Origin: Catonia carolina
Lineage: Eukaryota > Arthropoda > Insecta > Hemiptera > Achilidae
Assembly: GCA_035578175.1 (NCBI GenBank)
Contig: JAQMRL010000003.1
Location: 110,263,319 to 110,327,318 of the forward strand
DNA length: 64,000 nt
Direction of reading: 5' to 3'
Shown in pieces: positions 1-10,890 of the stretch. The notes beneath the pieces are model-generated. The model was not told the DNA's origin and searched no databases. It worked only from the letters and a program-made list of their open reading frames with translations. Position numbers and translations under genes: made by a program. The stretch's first letter is position 1. Every line of letters starts with the position of its first letter.

Positions 1-1692
1 TGGTGTTTTGCAAGCTACAGCAGGAGATCGGGTTCTGTGAATCGTGTTATTAAATGCAATTTTTTTGTGAGTTATAATTCGATTGTTTATTCAGCGAAAA
101 AATGCCTTACTTATTTACATCAGAGGAATACGCTGATATGGTTTTTATTTTGGGTTACTGTAATGGTAATGCTAGAGCTGCTGTAGTAGAATATGAACTA
201 CGTTACCCTAATAGGAGGATTCCAGATACCAAAACAATTTCAGGAACTTTCCGTACTCTTCGGGAAACAGGATCACTACCAAGTACTAGAACCAATTATG
301 AACGAGCTGTCCAACTTGATGATGATATTGTTATTAATGCTGTTCATCGCAGTCCAGGTGTAAGTACACGACGTATTTCTAGTCGGATAGGAGTTTCGCA
401 GTCAACGGTGTGGAGGTCACTAAATCGAAACAAATTTTATCCGTTTCATAAACAAAAGGTTCAACATCTACAGCCAGGGGATGGTCCGCTTCGCTTGGAG
501 TTTTGCAACTTTTTGAATATTAATAATCAACTCTACAAGCGTATTTTGTTTACGGATGAGGCACAATTCACTCGGGATGGTGTCAATAACTTGCACAATG
601 AACACTCATGGGCAGAAGAAAATCCACATGAGGTAGTGGAACAGAACTTTCAACACCGATTTAGCGTCAATGTCTGGTGTGGCCTTTTGCACAATCGGCT
701 GATTGGACCTTTCATATTACCTGGACGCCTAAATGCTGAGTTGTATTTGCATTTCCTTCAAGAAGAGTTGCCGCAGCTGTTAGAGAATGTTCCTTTACGT
801 CTCAGACAAAATTTGTACTTCCAGCATGACGGAGCACCTCCCCACTTTTCACGTGCCGTTTCTGCTTATTTAAATCATCAATTTCCTGGACACTGGATTG
901 GTCGTGGAGGGCCTCACCCTTGGCCACCAAGATCCCCAGATCTATCTCCATTGGATTATTGCATCTGGGGATGGATGAAAGACATTGTATACAAGACAAA
1001 AGTGAATTCTCGTGATGAATTAATTGCCCGTATTATGGATTCGGCTGTGCAGATACAGGGAAGCCCTGAAAAATTAAGAAACGCAACAAAAGCAATACAC
1101 AAACGTGCTGCAAAATGTATTGATAATGATGGCCTCATTTTCGAACATCTATTATAAAAAGGTGCGTACGGTTGGCCCAACCTGATTAATTTTGCTTAAA
1201 ACTAGTAATGTATTATACTGAATAAAATCGATTTTTTGATACTTATTTCTGTTTTATTTTAGACTTTGATTATATCAATTTTCTCAGAATTAAATTCTCT
1301 ACAATTAATGTTTGTTGATTTTATGTATTTATTACCAATTTAACAAAGTTATTGTACATGAAACTTAAAAAAACATTGTTTCGTGCCCCAATTTTTTGCA
1401 TTTAACCGTGAATCCCTCAAAAACTACTACAGGTACAGTTCTGAAACCTATTATATTAGCTTTATCAGGTAAAATTACATAAGAATCCACGACATTTCTT
1501 ACTTAATTAACCTTTCCAAAAGTTCAGTATGGCTTTATTTTACTCTTTGCCCAGGAATTCAGGCGAAATCTTTCGCTAGCTGTAACTCGCTAACGAAGCG
1601 TTTTCGGACCTATGTTTATATAACATTTTTTCATTATTTTTACTAGTACAATGTGCTGTAGAAGTGGGGGGAGAACTTCATGAATCACCCTG
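1..1692 (+). mobile_element. DD41D Tc1/mariner-superfamily element, left end outside window
   Basis: This element carries an apparently intact transposase gene (102-1157). Its right end is marked by GAATCACCCTG at about 1682-1692 followed by TA, matching the ends of the related elements at 54752-55706 and 63472-64000. No matching left terminal repeat is visible in positions 1-101, so the left end is off-window. About 535 bp of AT-rich DNA separates the stop codon from the right end, longer than in the other copies, so the right boundary is less sure than the gene. The flank at 1693-1727 is the end of a family-B repeat on the minus strand. Confidence 0.7.
102..1157 (+). CDS. Tc1/mariner-superfamily transposase, DD41D type, apparently intact
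   Basis: A 351-residue transposase that would cut and rejoin its own element at TA sites in the nucleus. The N-terminal ~115 residues form the helix-turn-helix DNA-binding region, with the motif SRIGVSQSTVWRSL near residues 94-107. The catalytic core has aspartates at D152 (LFTDEAQF), D243 (FQHDGAPPH) and D285 (LSPLDYCIWG). D243 and D285 are separated by 41 residues, the spacing described for the rosa/VS (DD41D) branch rather than mariner DD34D or Tc1 DD34E. The start ATG is preceded by AT-rich DNA, and the frame is open to a C-terminal GLIFEHLL-type end shared with the fragment at 2472-2753. There is no frameshift and all three acidic residues are present, so this is the best candidate for an active enzyme in the window. 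The family-level call is firm; the subfamily assignment rests only on spacing. Confidence 0.88.
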   Translation: MPYLFTSEEYADMVFILGYCNGNARAAVVEYELRYPNRRIPDTKTISGTFRTLRETGSLPSTRTNYERAVQLDDDIVINAVHRSPGVSTRRISSRIGVSQSTVWRSLNRNKFYPFHKQKVQHLQPGDGPLRLEFCNFLNINNQLYKRILFTDEAQFTRDGVNNLHNEHSWAEENPHEVVEQNFQHRFSVNVWCGLLHNRLIGPFILPGRLNAELYLHFLQEELPQLLENVPLRLRQNLYFQHDGAPPHFSRAVSAYLNHQFPGHWIGRGGPHPWPPRSPDLSPLDYCIWGWMKDIVYKTKVNSRDELIARIMDSAVQIQGSPEKLRNATKAIHKRAAKCIDNDGLIFEHLL

Positions 1693-1727
1693 TATATTCA
1701 TATAGGCAAGAGAAAGTAAAAGTGTTA
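1693..1727 (-). repeat. Family B repeat, terminal fragment
   Basis: The reverse complement matches the first ~35 bp of the 1-kb family B repeat (TTACTTTCTCTTGCC followed by TATATGAATA). The DD41D element appears to have inserted at a TA within it. Confidence 0.6.
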
Positions 1728-2070
1728 GGGCCTACATGTATGGTCACATTAGGACTTGATGGTATGAAAGTTCCCAACAATAAGAATAAGTAAAATCATG
1801 TTCAGGCTTCCTAAACAAAACAATATTCTCTTACTTAGATTTGTAGTAAAAAAAACTAAGCATGATTTTAATATATATTATTTAAGATTTCAAAAATTTT
1901 ACAGTTAAAAAATATTGGTAAAATGGATAAAATCACTATTTAGTAACAGTTTAAAAAATATACTTGTATCTTACATACATAAAATATATTCAAAGAAATG
2001 TTACTTTATTTTAGTAAATGAACACAAACTTCTGAAACCAAAATTAAAAAGAAATTTATAAAGAAATTAA

Positions 2071-2246
2071 TGGTTGCCTCCATGACGCAATGGTCAGCAT
2101 ACTACACTGCAAAGTTGAGGTCTCAGGTTCGAATCCTGGCTAGGGTACAGCAGATTATTACACTTCACACCCAGCATTCTTTAATCCAAAGTTATCTCTA
2201 ACATCTAAAATGTTGAGGTCTGTTATTTCACTCCGATATGCCTTCT
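2071..2246 (+). repeat. tRNA-derived SINE head or tRNA relic
   Basis: Positions 2071-2152 resemble a tRNA. There is an A-box-like GCAATGGTCAGC and a B-box GGTTCGAATCC at the right distance, followed by unrelated sequence. The arms do not fold into a good cloverleaf and no CCA or clear terminator follows, so it is more likely a SINE head. No second copy of the body was found in this window, so the right edge is arbitrary. Confidence 0.5.
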
Positions 2247-2247
2247 A

Positions 2248-2890
2248 CCGTGCGTTCGGAAAGTCGCTGTGCACTGGAATTGTGACTATGGATTTATGAA
2301 AATATGTATAAAGAAATGACTAAGCATTTTGGAAAAAAATTTATTCAATACCTTAATTACATTGTTAAACCGTGATTACATTGTTTATAGAAGGTGTTCG
2401 AAATGACCTCCATTGGCATCAATACAGCATTGCACTCGTTTCATTTTGTTTGCAAACACCTTTCGCAACTGTATAAAACGTTATGCAACGTGTTTGGTGA
2501 ACGAATAATTTCAAAGAATTTGTGGCCTGCAAGATCTCCTGATCTGACTCCCCCCGATTTCTTTTTATGGGGTGCGGCGAAACAAACTGTGTATCGGAAC
2601 AGACCACACACGATTGACGAACTTAAAGCCGCAATAACGGCATACATTCAAGGAATCACTGTTCTTCAGTTGCGAAAGGTGTTTGCAAACAAAATGAAAC
2701 GAGTGCAATGCTGTATTGATGCCAATGGAGGTCATTTCGAACACCTTCTATAAACAATGTAATCACGGTTTAACAATGTAATTAAGGTATTGAATAAATT
2801 TTTTTCCAAAATGCTTAGTCATTTCTTTATACATATTTTCATAAATCCATAGTCACAATTCCAGTGCACAGCGACTTTCCGAACGCACGG
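2248..2890. mobile_element. Hairpin-forming DD41D derivative with 224-bp inverted arms
   Basis: Positions 2248-2471 and 2667-2890 are inverted copies of each other over 224 bp, with no mismatch or gap that I can see by eye. Both start from CCGTGCGTTCGGAAAGTCGC. They enclose a 195-bp loop (2472-2666). The right arm and loop hold the 3' end of a DD41D transposase gene in sense orientation, and the left arm is an inverted copy of that 3' end. Simple TA duplications are not obvious at the outer edges. The near-perfect identity suggests a recent event or active gene conversion. Confidence 0.85.
2472..2753 (+). pseudogene. DD41D transposase, C-terminal fragment
   Basis: This fragment encodes the last ~94 residues of a transposase. 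It has WPARSPDLTPPDFFLWG with the third catalytic aspartate, then the conserved C-terminal helix region, and ends at NGGHFEHLL and a stop. The first two catalytic aspartates and the DNA-binding domain are missing. An in-frame ATG at 2397-2405 exists only because the left inverted arm happens to be open. A protein started there would carry about 26 residues of antisense-derived sequence fused to this fragment. Confidence 0.8.
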
Positions 2891-3713
2891 GTCACACTGG
2901 GTTAGAAAGGGTTAAGCTAGATTTATAGGTGTAGGACTTTGCGCGGGCTGTGCTGCTACCGTGTCGCGACTGTGTTCGACAGTTTCAATTTATCAGAGTA
3001 AATGTTCGGGAATTTTATAGATTTTAATTAAGAAATTGGATTCTGTTTCTTGGGGGATTGGGATGACTTTAGTGGAGGTAATTTAAAATTGATTGGGTAG
3101 TGGTAATAGTTAATATTAAGGGACAAGTGAAATTAGAGGAGAGGGTCTTTTATATATTTTTCTTTTTCAGTGCCATTTTTTATTTTGGTGAGGGTTTTCT
3201 GTTGATATGGGGTGGGAGGGGGCAGCTTGCATACTTTACTTATTGACGAAATTTTGTAATTTAGGCCTAAGTGGGAAACTTTTAAAATTGTGTGGGTCGG
3301 AATTTAAGTTATCAAATTAAAATTAATTTAGATTATAAATTAAATTAGACCCTGTTCTGTTACTTGAAAATCTTTGTTGAAAAGTTTTAAATATTTGAAG
3401 AAAATCTGATATTAATAAAGAAGGAAGAGAAAGCTTACAGAAAGAATTATTTGGAGATGAAGGAGTGTATTAATAAATTTAAATTTTGAGAATTTTTTTT
3501 TACAATCAGTTTATAATGGTCGCATCAACATTCTAAGTTTTTAGCGACCCCATTATATAAAAAACACAAATTACATAACATAAGATGATTATTATTATAG
3601 CAGCTCATCAACCGTGAAAAGCATATTACGATAGCACTGCAAGACAGTGACAAAAACAAGGGAAGGCGGAACATGTTAGTAGCGGGTCAGAGACAATGTT
3701 TTCAGAAATGCAT
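2891..3713. other. No feature recognised
   Basis: AT-rich sequence without a recognisable gene. A locally GC-richer stretch (2936-2990, with GTGTCGCGACTGTG) stands out but has no assigned role. One TAGGCCTA word lies at 3262-3269. Confidence 0.4.
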
Positions 3714-4085
3714 GAAACTGCAGTCATAAAATACCTCTACTCCTTTCTTTCCCCTAGTTTGTAACGGATATTCAGCCTGATTGTTACACGGGCGTAGCTG
3801 TAGTACGAAACTGCAGTCATGAAATACTTTTACTCCTTTCTTTTCCCTTGTTTGTAACGGATATTCAGCCTGGTTGTTACACGGGCATAGCTATAGTACG
3901 AAACTGCAGTCATAAAATACCTCTACTTCTTTCTTTTCCCTTGTTTGTAACGGATATTCAGCCTGGTTTTTACACGGGCGTAGCTATAGTACGAAACTGC
4001 AGTCATGAAATACCTTTACTCCTTTCTTTTCCCTTGTTTGTAACGGTCATTCAGCCCGGTTGTTACACGGGCGTAGCTATAGGGG
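3714..4085 (+). repeat. 93-bp tandem repeat, four units
   Basis: GAAACTGCAGTCAT recurs at 3714, 3807, 3900 and 3993, an exact 93-bp period. Each unit also holds TTGTAACGGATATTCAGCC and ACACGGGCGTAGCTATAG. Units differ by a few substitutions. Because 93 is divisible by three, an open frame (3848-4189) runs through three units as a 31-residue repeat. No start context, homology or codon bias supports it as a protein. Confidence 0.9.
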
Positions 4086-4430
4086 TGAGTTTTTCGAAGT
4101 GCACCGGCCATCGTTCCTCATCTCTTGTTGTTCGCTTTCTTTTAGCTGGGTTTGGCTGTATAACCTCTCCGAGGCACTTGAAGTTATAAACTTTCCTAAT
4201 TTATCTGTATTGTGTCTACAAGTGACGCGGGACTGTTTAAATACTCATTAAGTTTTTAGTTTTCTCGAATGAAATATATAGTCCTGTTTTTCAGTTATAT
4301 TTTTTAACATTTTCATTTGTTCTATTTCGGATATTATTATTTTATTACAGACTACAGAAAATCTTTATTCAAAATATCGTGTAAAAATTTTCTGAATAAG
4401 TATTTTCACTCCCTAGAGACTCATAACAAA

Positions 4431-4491
4431 CAACAGTAACAGTAAAATAACAGTAACAGTAACAGTAAATAGTAACAGTAAAATTAATCAA
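4431..4491. repeat. (ACAGTA)n simple repeat
   Basis: Irregular short tandem repeat of ACAGTA and ACAGTAAA units. Confidence 0.85.
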
Positions 4492-5986
4492 ATTTTGTTT
4501 AATCGAAACGAACAACGGCATTTGTTAGTTCTTAATCGAGCAAAACATGGTCGATTGAATTCACAGAATGAAAGTTAGTTACTATAAATCCCGACAGATG
4601 TCACAACGTATCCTATCTAATTAGAGTACAATTTTCAATTTTGTTTTAACATGTCACTATCAAATTTCCCAGTTTATAGTTATAAGTAAAAAATAAAAGA
4701 GAATAAAAATCTAACAAAAAGTACTTTTTCAAAAATATTACAAATTGCTTGCACCAATGTAGCTTACTTACCTATTAGGCTGCAGTTTCTCTATCTTTTA
4801 CTCTTTAAAGTTGTAAATTTTTAGAAGCATCTTCCGTTAGTTTAAATTCATGACTGTTGATTAAGGGGAGACTGTATTTTGTTTTCAGCCAATGTAAATT
4901 TTTATTTTTCGGTTCATTTTTCATAAGATTGGTAAAATAAAGCAAAATGGAACTTTACACACTTAGGCCTTTAGTTGTTGAGTTTCTCTTGCATCTTAAA
5001 TTTTTTCAATTTAGGCTAATCTGTGTAGCCAGAAAATGAAATAACGAGTAGGCCTAACATAAAATTTTTACAAATTTTTCTGCGTTTTTTTTTCTAATAC
5101 TCCTAATTTTTGGAACACCGGAAGAAATCATAAAAATGTCGGAATGTACAAGATGATAAACTGGTAAAAATGATAGCCTGGTAGGTTTAGTGGTTTTTGA
5201 GAAAAATGAACCAAAAAATTTTAATTTACGTGAAAAGGCAAGCTAGCCTACTTTTAGCCTAATTAGGCCTACCTATATGTTGGAGTTTCTGTATTTTTAA
5301 AATTATAGCCTACATTTTTATAAGCATCTTTTATTGGTTTAAATTCATTAATTTGTCGCTTAAATTTATGAAATATCTACCCACAGAAATATAAAAATCT
5401 GGTGTTAAACACTCACACGACTTTCCCTTGCCAATGTAGATAATCAAAAATATAACCTATTGTGGCACTATATCTATTGCGATCTTTTAGTCATCCAACC
5501 TCGATATGGCAATTTTTAAACAACATTAAAAATATAGGACTATTATAGTTAAACGCAGAATAAAATGAGCTAAATTTTGATGTAAAGTGTGTTAAAATCC
5601 GACACATAGTTTTAGAGATGCAATGGTTCAAACTCGGGTGTCTATGATTATGAAACCGATAGTAGGCTTTCTTTTTCTTTTCGCATTTGTTGCTAGACAA
5701 ATAATGTACATAGACCGCAGTAGTAACACCTCAACTGCGTGAAATAAACAAGTTGTACTCAACCGTTTAATTAATTAATTTTTGCTTTACAACTTAACAA
5801 CTTTTAATATTTAATTATGCTACTAAACACCAAGCCAATTAACAACTACTCACAGAAGTTGGAGGAAAATACGGATACAACGCCCAATATCCGACGAAAC
5901 GCACCTATTTGTCGTTGCAGACAATTGTTACGTTTTATCGTCCGTGCTAAACCCGCCTTTACGGGAAAATACTGGGACTTTTAAAA
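4492..5986. other. AT-rich unassigned sequence with a family B end fragment
   Basis: No gene is recognised. Positions about 5393-5462 match the end of family B in minus orientation (CTGGTGTTAAACACTCACAC followed by ACTTTCCCTTGCC). TAGGCCTA words occur at 5049 and 5264, and TAGCCTA words nearby. Confidence 0.45.
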
Positions 5987-6244
5987 TTGTCCGCTATTAG
6001 GAAATGTTTACATAAGCTGGTGTACCTCGGCCATGTCTTAAGAGTTCCAAAATATAAAATCCTTCATCTTGTCATCCAGGGAAAGATTATGGGCAAACGA
6101 TCGGTTGGAAGAAGAAGAACCTCCTGGCTACGGAACCTGCGAGAGTGGTTTAATTTGTCATCCATCGACCTATTTAGAGCTACAGTTTCCAAGGTCAGGA
6201 TTGCCATGATGCTAGCACACCTTCGTAATGGAGATGCTACATGA
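5987..6244 (+). pseudogene. LINE family L-d, reverse transcriptase C-terminal tail
   Basis: A 5'-truncated non-LTR retrotransposon end. It encodes LGHVLRVPKYKILHLVIQGK and then GRRRTSWLRNLREW, the conserved region after the reverse transcriptase in many LINE ORF2 proteins, and ends with the stop codon and an (GAA)n tail (6242-6255). The same 3' end is present on the minus strand at 22620-22912. A possible 13-bp target duplication (TGTCCGYTATTAG) flanks it at 5988-6000 and 6277-6289. Catalytic domains are absent. Confidence 0.72.
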
Positions 6245-6289
6245 AGAAGAAGAAGGAAATGTCCACAGTTCGGAAGTGTCCGTTATTAG

Positions 6290-7009
6290 AAATTTCACTG
6301 TACATCCATATAGGACAAAAGAAAGTGTAATAAATACATATCCTGCTGCAATTGACATGATGTTTGGAATTTCCAAACTTATTGATGACAATGCTATGAA
6401 AATATTCGTATCCCTCATTGAAATTACCAAAACATCCGTCGCGGTATCTTTATTCAATCGATTCATCACTTTTATTTTAATATAAAAAGAAAAATAAACA
6501 AACAAAAAGAACAAAAGGATGATGTCTCTATAATAAATATAATGTACATAGTTGGCTGCACACGCGCTGTGGTTATCCAAGAAGGAATTCTTTATGAAAT
6601 AAGCTGTAGTACGACGTTTAGGCCTGTCATGATTATTATGTAAGACCTATCAACGGTGTTCCTCCTCATCGGCCTATTACAATTGACAGACCGATTAAAT
6701 TTCAAACAAACACCGATGAATTTTTGAATGAATCTGTTTACATATCTCGTACAGTATTCGTCTATAATACCTGAAGCCAAAAATATTTGAATGCTATTTA
6801 GTAGACTAAACTACACATTGTTACATTTAAAAAAAAACACTGAAATGTTTTTTCCATAAGTGTTTGCCATATTTGTAACACAAATAATTTGATAACCTAC
6901 TTAACTTAGCTACTACAATAAGATGGAAAAATATTAAAAATAATTATACCAAAGTCATGGATTCGAAAGAATAATGAGAAACGATGGGAAAGTTCATTCG
7001 ATGTAGAAA
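6290..7009. other. No feature recognised
   Basis: Unassigned AT-rich DNA. Frames on both strands around 6212-6580 are open by chance or by descent from something I do not recognise. No domain is visible. Confidence 0.35.
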
Positions 7010-7148
7010 AATCGCACTAATAAACTACTTCTTCCAGTTGACAGATTTTGATGAAAATGTTGGAGTCTAGTTCTCTGGTAATACGTAACTTAATTTCTAT
7101 TTTATATAATAATTTCACTAACCTTCTTTTTAAACTGCGTCACCTATA

Positions 7149-7208
7149 TTTTTATTCTTACTTACACGTGTTTCGGTGGATCCACCATCATCAGAGTAAA
7201 TAAAATAA
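7149..7208 (-). ncRNA. Hammerhead ribozyme motif, type I-like
   Basis: Read on the minus strand: CTGATGA (7194-7188), a helix II made from GGTGG and CCACC, GAAA (7174-7171), a two-base-pair helix III closing an ACGT loop, then GTA with predicted cleavage after the A (about 7163). Flanking ACT and AGT plus the outer A/T-rich strands can form helix I. The base pair next to the CTGATGA core (10.1-11.1) would be a U-C mismatch, which weakens it slightly. Confidence 0.55.
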
Positions 7209-7306
7209 TTGAAACTAAAATAAAAGAGTTTTATACAAATGACTGAAGATGTATCATCTTCTATAAATTTTAAATAAGTGAGATAAAAATTTTTTTAGTT
7301 TCAATT

Positions 7307-7363
7307 ATTTTATTTACTCTGATGATGGTGGCTCCACCGAAACACGTGTAAGTAACAATAAAA
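7307..7363 (+). ncRNA. Hammerhead ribozyme motif, type I-like
   Basis: Core CTGATGA at 7319-7325, helix II GGTGG/CCACC, GAAA at 7339-7342, very short helix III with loop ACGT (7344-7347), and GTA ending at 7350 as the cleavage triplet. Helix I pairs ACT (7316-7318) with AGT (7351-7353), then an internal loop, then TTTATT with AATAAA. This matches the architecture of hammerheads in Penelope-like elements. The same U-C mismatch at the base of helix II applies. Confidence 0.6.
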
Positions 7364-7918
7364 ATAATAGTGACGCAGTTTAAAAAAAAGTTAGTGAAAT
7401 TATTATATAAATTGATTTTATAAAATAGAAATAATTTCAAACTGCAGGATGCATTATAAGGATTTATTTTTGTACGTAACTTAAGTTCAAAGTTTCAACT
7501 TGTACAATATTCTGTTCTTGAGATATTTTGTTCACACACAGACCAATAGCTATGAACACGTTCTTTTAGGTTCATGGGGCTTAAAAACTTGTATTTCCGG
7601 TGAAATTTTTTTTTTTTTTAATTCCTAATATGTGTACATTGCAATCTGTTCAATTCAGAACAATAAGCAACCCCATAACCCAATGAGATGAGGATGATGT
7701 GTATGACGTGTAAATGAGGTGTAGTCTTGTACAGACCCGTCGACCACTCCTGAGAGAGTGTGGTTAATTGAACCCCAACCAACAAAGTACACCGGCCCAC
7801 TGTATAGTATTCAAATTCGTATCAAAGTAACTACTTTTACTAGGATTTGAACCAGGAACCTTCGTCTCCGAAAATCAGCTGTAAACAGCTGATTTTGGTG
7901 ACGACTTTACCTCTAGAC

Positions 7919-8632
<714 letters not shown>

Positions 8633-8655
8633 CTCTAGACCAACCCGGTGGGTTT

Positions 8656-9485
8656 GACCAACCCGGTAAAAACTTAATTTAAAAAAAATTAAATGAAAAC
8701 AATACTCGTATGCTTTCCTTCCCTGTATGTTCATATAGTGCAAGAGCAAAGAAAAAAAGGAAATAAAAATTATTTCCAATATGAATAAAATTGAATAATG
8801 CAAAATTTTTGGTAATTCAAAGTCAGCTGGGCGTTTATTGTTTGGGATATCACACGTTTACAGTAGGATAGAATAGAAGAGAATTTTTTTCCGTTTCGGT
8901 AACGTATTGTATAACATAGAGCCCTCTTTGAATGTAGAATGATGCCCCCTCCCTCCCCCCTCCGCCTTACTACAACAAAAATGTACAGCACAATACAATA
9001 GCAACGATACAACGACCTCCACGACGTTACAAGTTTAGGGCAGAAAAGCATACCCTAAGCATCAGGATCAGCTAGCAGCACCGCCACCACCGGGTGGGGG
9101 TGTGTCTGTTGCCTTCTCCCTTCACCCTTATGTTCATTTGTACATTTCAGTTGTTATGATTTATATTTGTGTCTCCTCCCAAGTGTCGCTCGGCTCCCCT
9201 AGTTTTTCCATTAATGCACCGACCGAATAGGAAACACATTTGCCACCGCACACAACCGAAGATGAAATGTCAAAAGACCGACACACGGTCCAACCATACG
9301 CCGAATACCCATCATGTCTTTTATCCTTATTTAGGACATCCTTTATCATAAATTAAGCATATAATTCATTGTTAATTTATAATACCTATTTATTTATATT
9401 CCTGTACTTTACAAAAATCAATACAATACAAAGTTAGTTTCCTTAATTTCAACTTAAAAATAAAAAAATATTTATATTTAGACCC
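8656..9485. other. No feature recognised
   Basis: Unassigned DNA lying 1.4-2.2 kb upstream of the unplugged exon at 10891. It includes a C-rich strand at 8944-8964. No splice-bounded frame with Gbx similarity was seen. Confidence 0.4.
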
Positions 9486-9590
9486 AGCGGGCAGGTCTAG
9501 AGGTAAAGCATCCCCGTGAGTCAACTGTTTAACAGCTATTTTCGGAGACAAAGGTTACTGGTTCAAATCCTCGTAAAGGTAAAATTACAG
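9486..9590 (+). repeat. SINE S1 head fragment
   Basis: GGTCTAGAGGTAAAG, the AACTGTTTAACAG hairpin remnant and GGTTCAAATCC match the S1 head. The body is missing and a family A element follows directly. Confidence 0.75.
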
Positions 9591-9985
9591 TTGTTGTTTA
9601 GGTCAACAGCCGAAAGGCTGGTTTGAACCTCTAGAGGTTTTACTAAGTAAAACGAGGAGTGAGGTGGTTTACCATTGCCTTCCTCACTGAGTGGAAAAGT
9701 ACGCTTATCAGCATACCGGGCCCTCTGAAAAGCACATATTTTCCACTCTGTAAATGACACCTTCACTTCATTCACCACAGGGTCTGGCTGTACAATGAAA
9801 TTCATTACTTTCAGAGGAGATAACTCTGATTAGTGCCACAGTACACCTCTACCTCTTCTGTTCTTAAATGATTCAGTCATTTAATTGGCTGACCATGTGA
9901 TAAGAAACAGAACTATTTATTTTAGCCCTGCAACGAACAGATTGAGTGTAAATAATTTGACACTCCACCTGTCTGTTAAGGGCAG
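9591..9985 (-). repeat. Family A dispersed element (~395 bp)
   Basis: Family A has fixed, non-inverted ends: CTGCCCATAACAGACAGG at one end and GACCTAAACAACAA at the other. Here it is flanked by the 10-bp duplication AAAATTACAG (9581-9590 and 9986-9995). I define plus as the strand ending in (AAC)n. An in-strand frame starting MNFIVQPDPVVNEVKV is open in this copy. The fixed 10-11-bp duplications, the AAC tail and 5'-truncated copies elsewhere suggest a retroposed SINE-like element, though no RNA polymerase III boxes are evident at its start. Confidence 0.88.
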
Positions 9986-10059
9986 AAAATTACAGTACGG
10001 TAGTTATAAATTATGCAGATCGTACAGTAGGTTCAATTAAATGAGTCAGTATTGTTTAA

Positions 10060-10301
10060 CCCTTTGTAGGTCTGTAGTAGGTAGACTATACTTACCACTG
10101 GCAATACGGTCGATTTTTTTTAAGAATAAGCCGTGCAGTTGAACCATATTGGCATTTTATGGTTTTATAGATGTTCTCTGGTAAGTAGGGTATCCACATA
10201 TTGAAATTAGCGCGCAGCGACCATTTGTTTTGTGAGTTACATGAATGTGGTAGGGATTCATACCAGCGTACGCTACCATGCCGTTCTGTTGTTACTTGAC
10301 T
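10060..10301 (+). mobile_element. piggyBac-type MITE, left part only
   Basis: It begins TTAA (10056-10059) then CCCTTTGTAGGTCTG and matches the complete element at 56679-57248 for about 240 bp. It then loses similarity just before a family A insertion. The right terminal repeat is absent. Confidence 0.72.
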
Positions 10302-10312
10302 ACTACAAACAT

Positions 10313-10707
10313 GTTATTGTTTAGGTCATCAGCCGGAAAGCTGGTTTGAACCTCTAGAGGCTTTACTAAGTAAAACGAGGAGTGGGGTGGTTTACCGATG
10401 CCTTCCTCACTGAGTGGAAAAGTACGCTTATCAGCATGCCGGGCCCTCTGAAATGCACAAATTTTCCACTCTGCAAATGACACCTTCACTTCATTCATCA
10501 CAGGGTCTAGCTGTATAATGAAATTCATTACTTTCAGAGGAGATAACTCTGATTAATGTCTTTTACACCTCTACCTCTTCTGTTCTTAAATGATTCAGTT
10601 ATTTAATTGGCTGACCATGCGATAAGAAACAGAACTATTTTTTTTAGCCCTGCAACTAGCAGATTGGGTGTAAATAATTTGACACTCCACCTGTCTGTTA
10701 TGGGCAG
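10313..10707 (-). repeat. Family A element
   Basis: Full-length copy with the 11-bp target duplication ACTACAAACAT at 10302-10312 and 10708-10718. The short internal frame on the minus strand is intact. Confidence 0.9.
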
Positions 10708-10890
10708 ACTACAAACATAATACAAGTAAAACGTTACTACTACTAACGCAATCTCTCACAGTTGTAGTGACGTAATGCATACCTCTCAGCTGCACAAAGC
10801 TTGGGGACGGGCAGTTTGATCCACATGTCATCCGCAAATAGCAATGCATTTCGAACAGAACTTTTAATTTACCTAATTAATTTGTTTCAG

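Larger units (their letters stand above)
7094..7473. mobile_element. Penelope-like inverted pair carrying two hammerhead motifs
   Basis: Two inverted arms (about 7094-7222 and 7298-7433) of ~130 bp surround a short loop. Each arm contains a hammerhead-ribozyme core, pointing outward from the centre on opposite strands. Hammerhead motifs of this minimal type are a hallmark of the terminal repeats of Penelope-like retroelements. The ~12-bp duplication TACGTAACTTAA at the edges fits retroelement insertion better than a cut-and-paste MITE. No reverse transcriptase sequence is present. Confidence 0.6.
7010..7608 (-). repeat. Family B repeat, two fragments split by an insertion
   Basis: Positions 7010-7093 and 7474-7608 match adjacent parts of family B in minus orientation: GATTTTGATGAAAATGTT, then GTAACTTAAGTTCAAAG, then GAGATATTTTGTTCACACA. 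The Penelope-like unit at 7094-7473 interrupts them. The junctions share TACGTAACTTAA, which looks like a ~12-bp target duplication. Confidence 0.65.

Noticed and set aside
2071..2152. Functional tRNA gene
   Set aside because: Boxes are present but the acceptor and anticodon arms do not pair well. The heads at 16940, 22316, 25810 and 53059 are likewise SINE heads with bodies and tails.
3714..4085. Possible CRISPR array
   Set aside because: Units are contiguous with no unique spacers, and the genome is eukaryotic. The same applies to the arrays at 18097 and 43939.
6212..6580. Small membrane-like protein on the minus strand
   Set aside because: Hydrophobic runs occur, but both strands are open, no homology is recognisable and the region follows a LINE tail.
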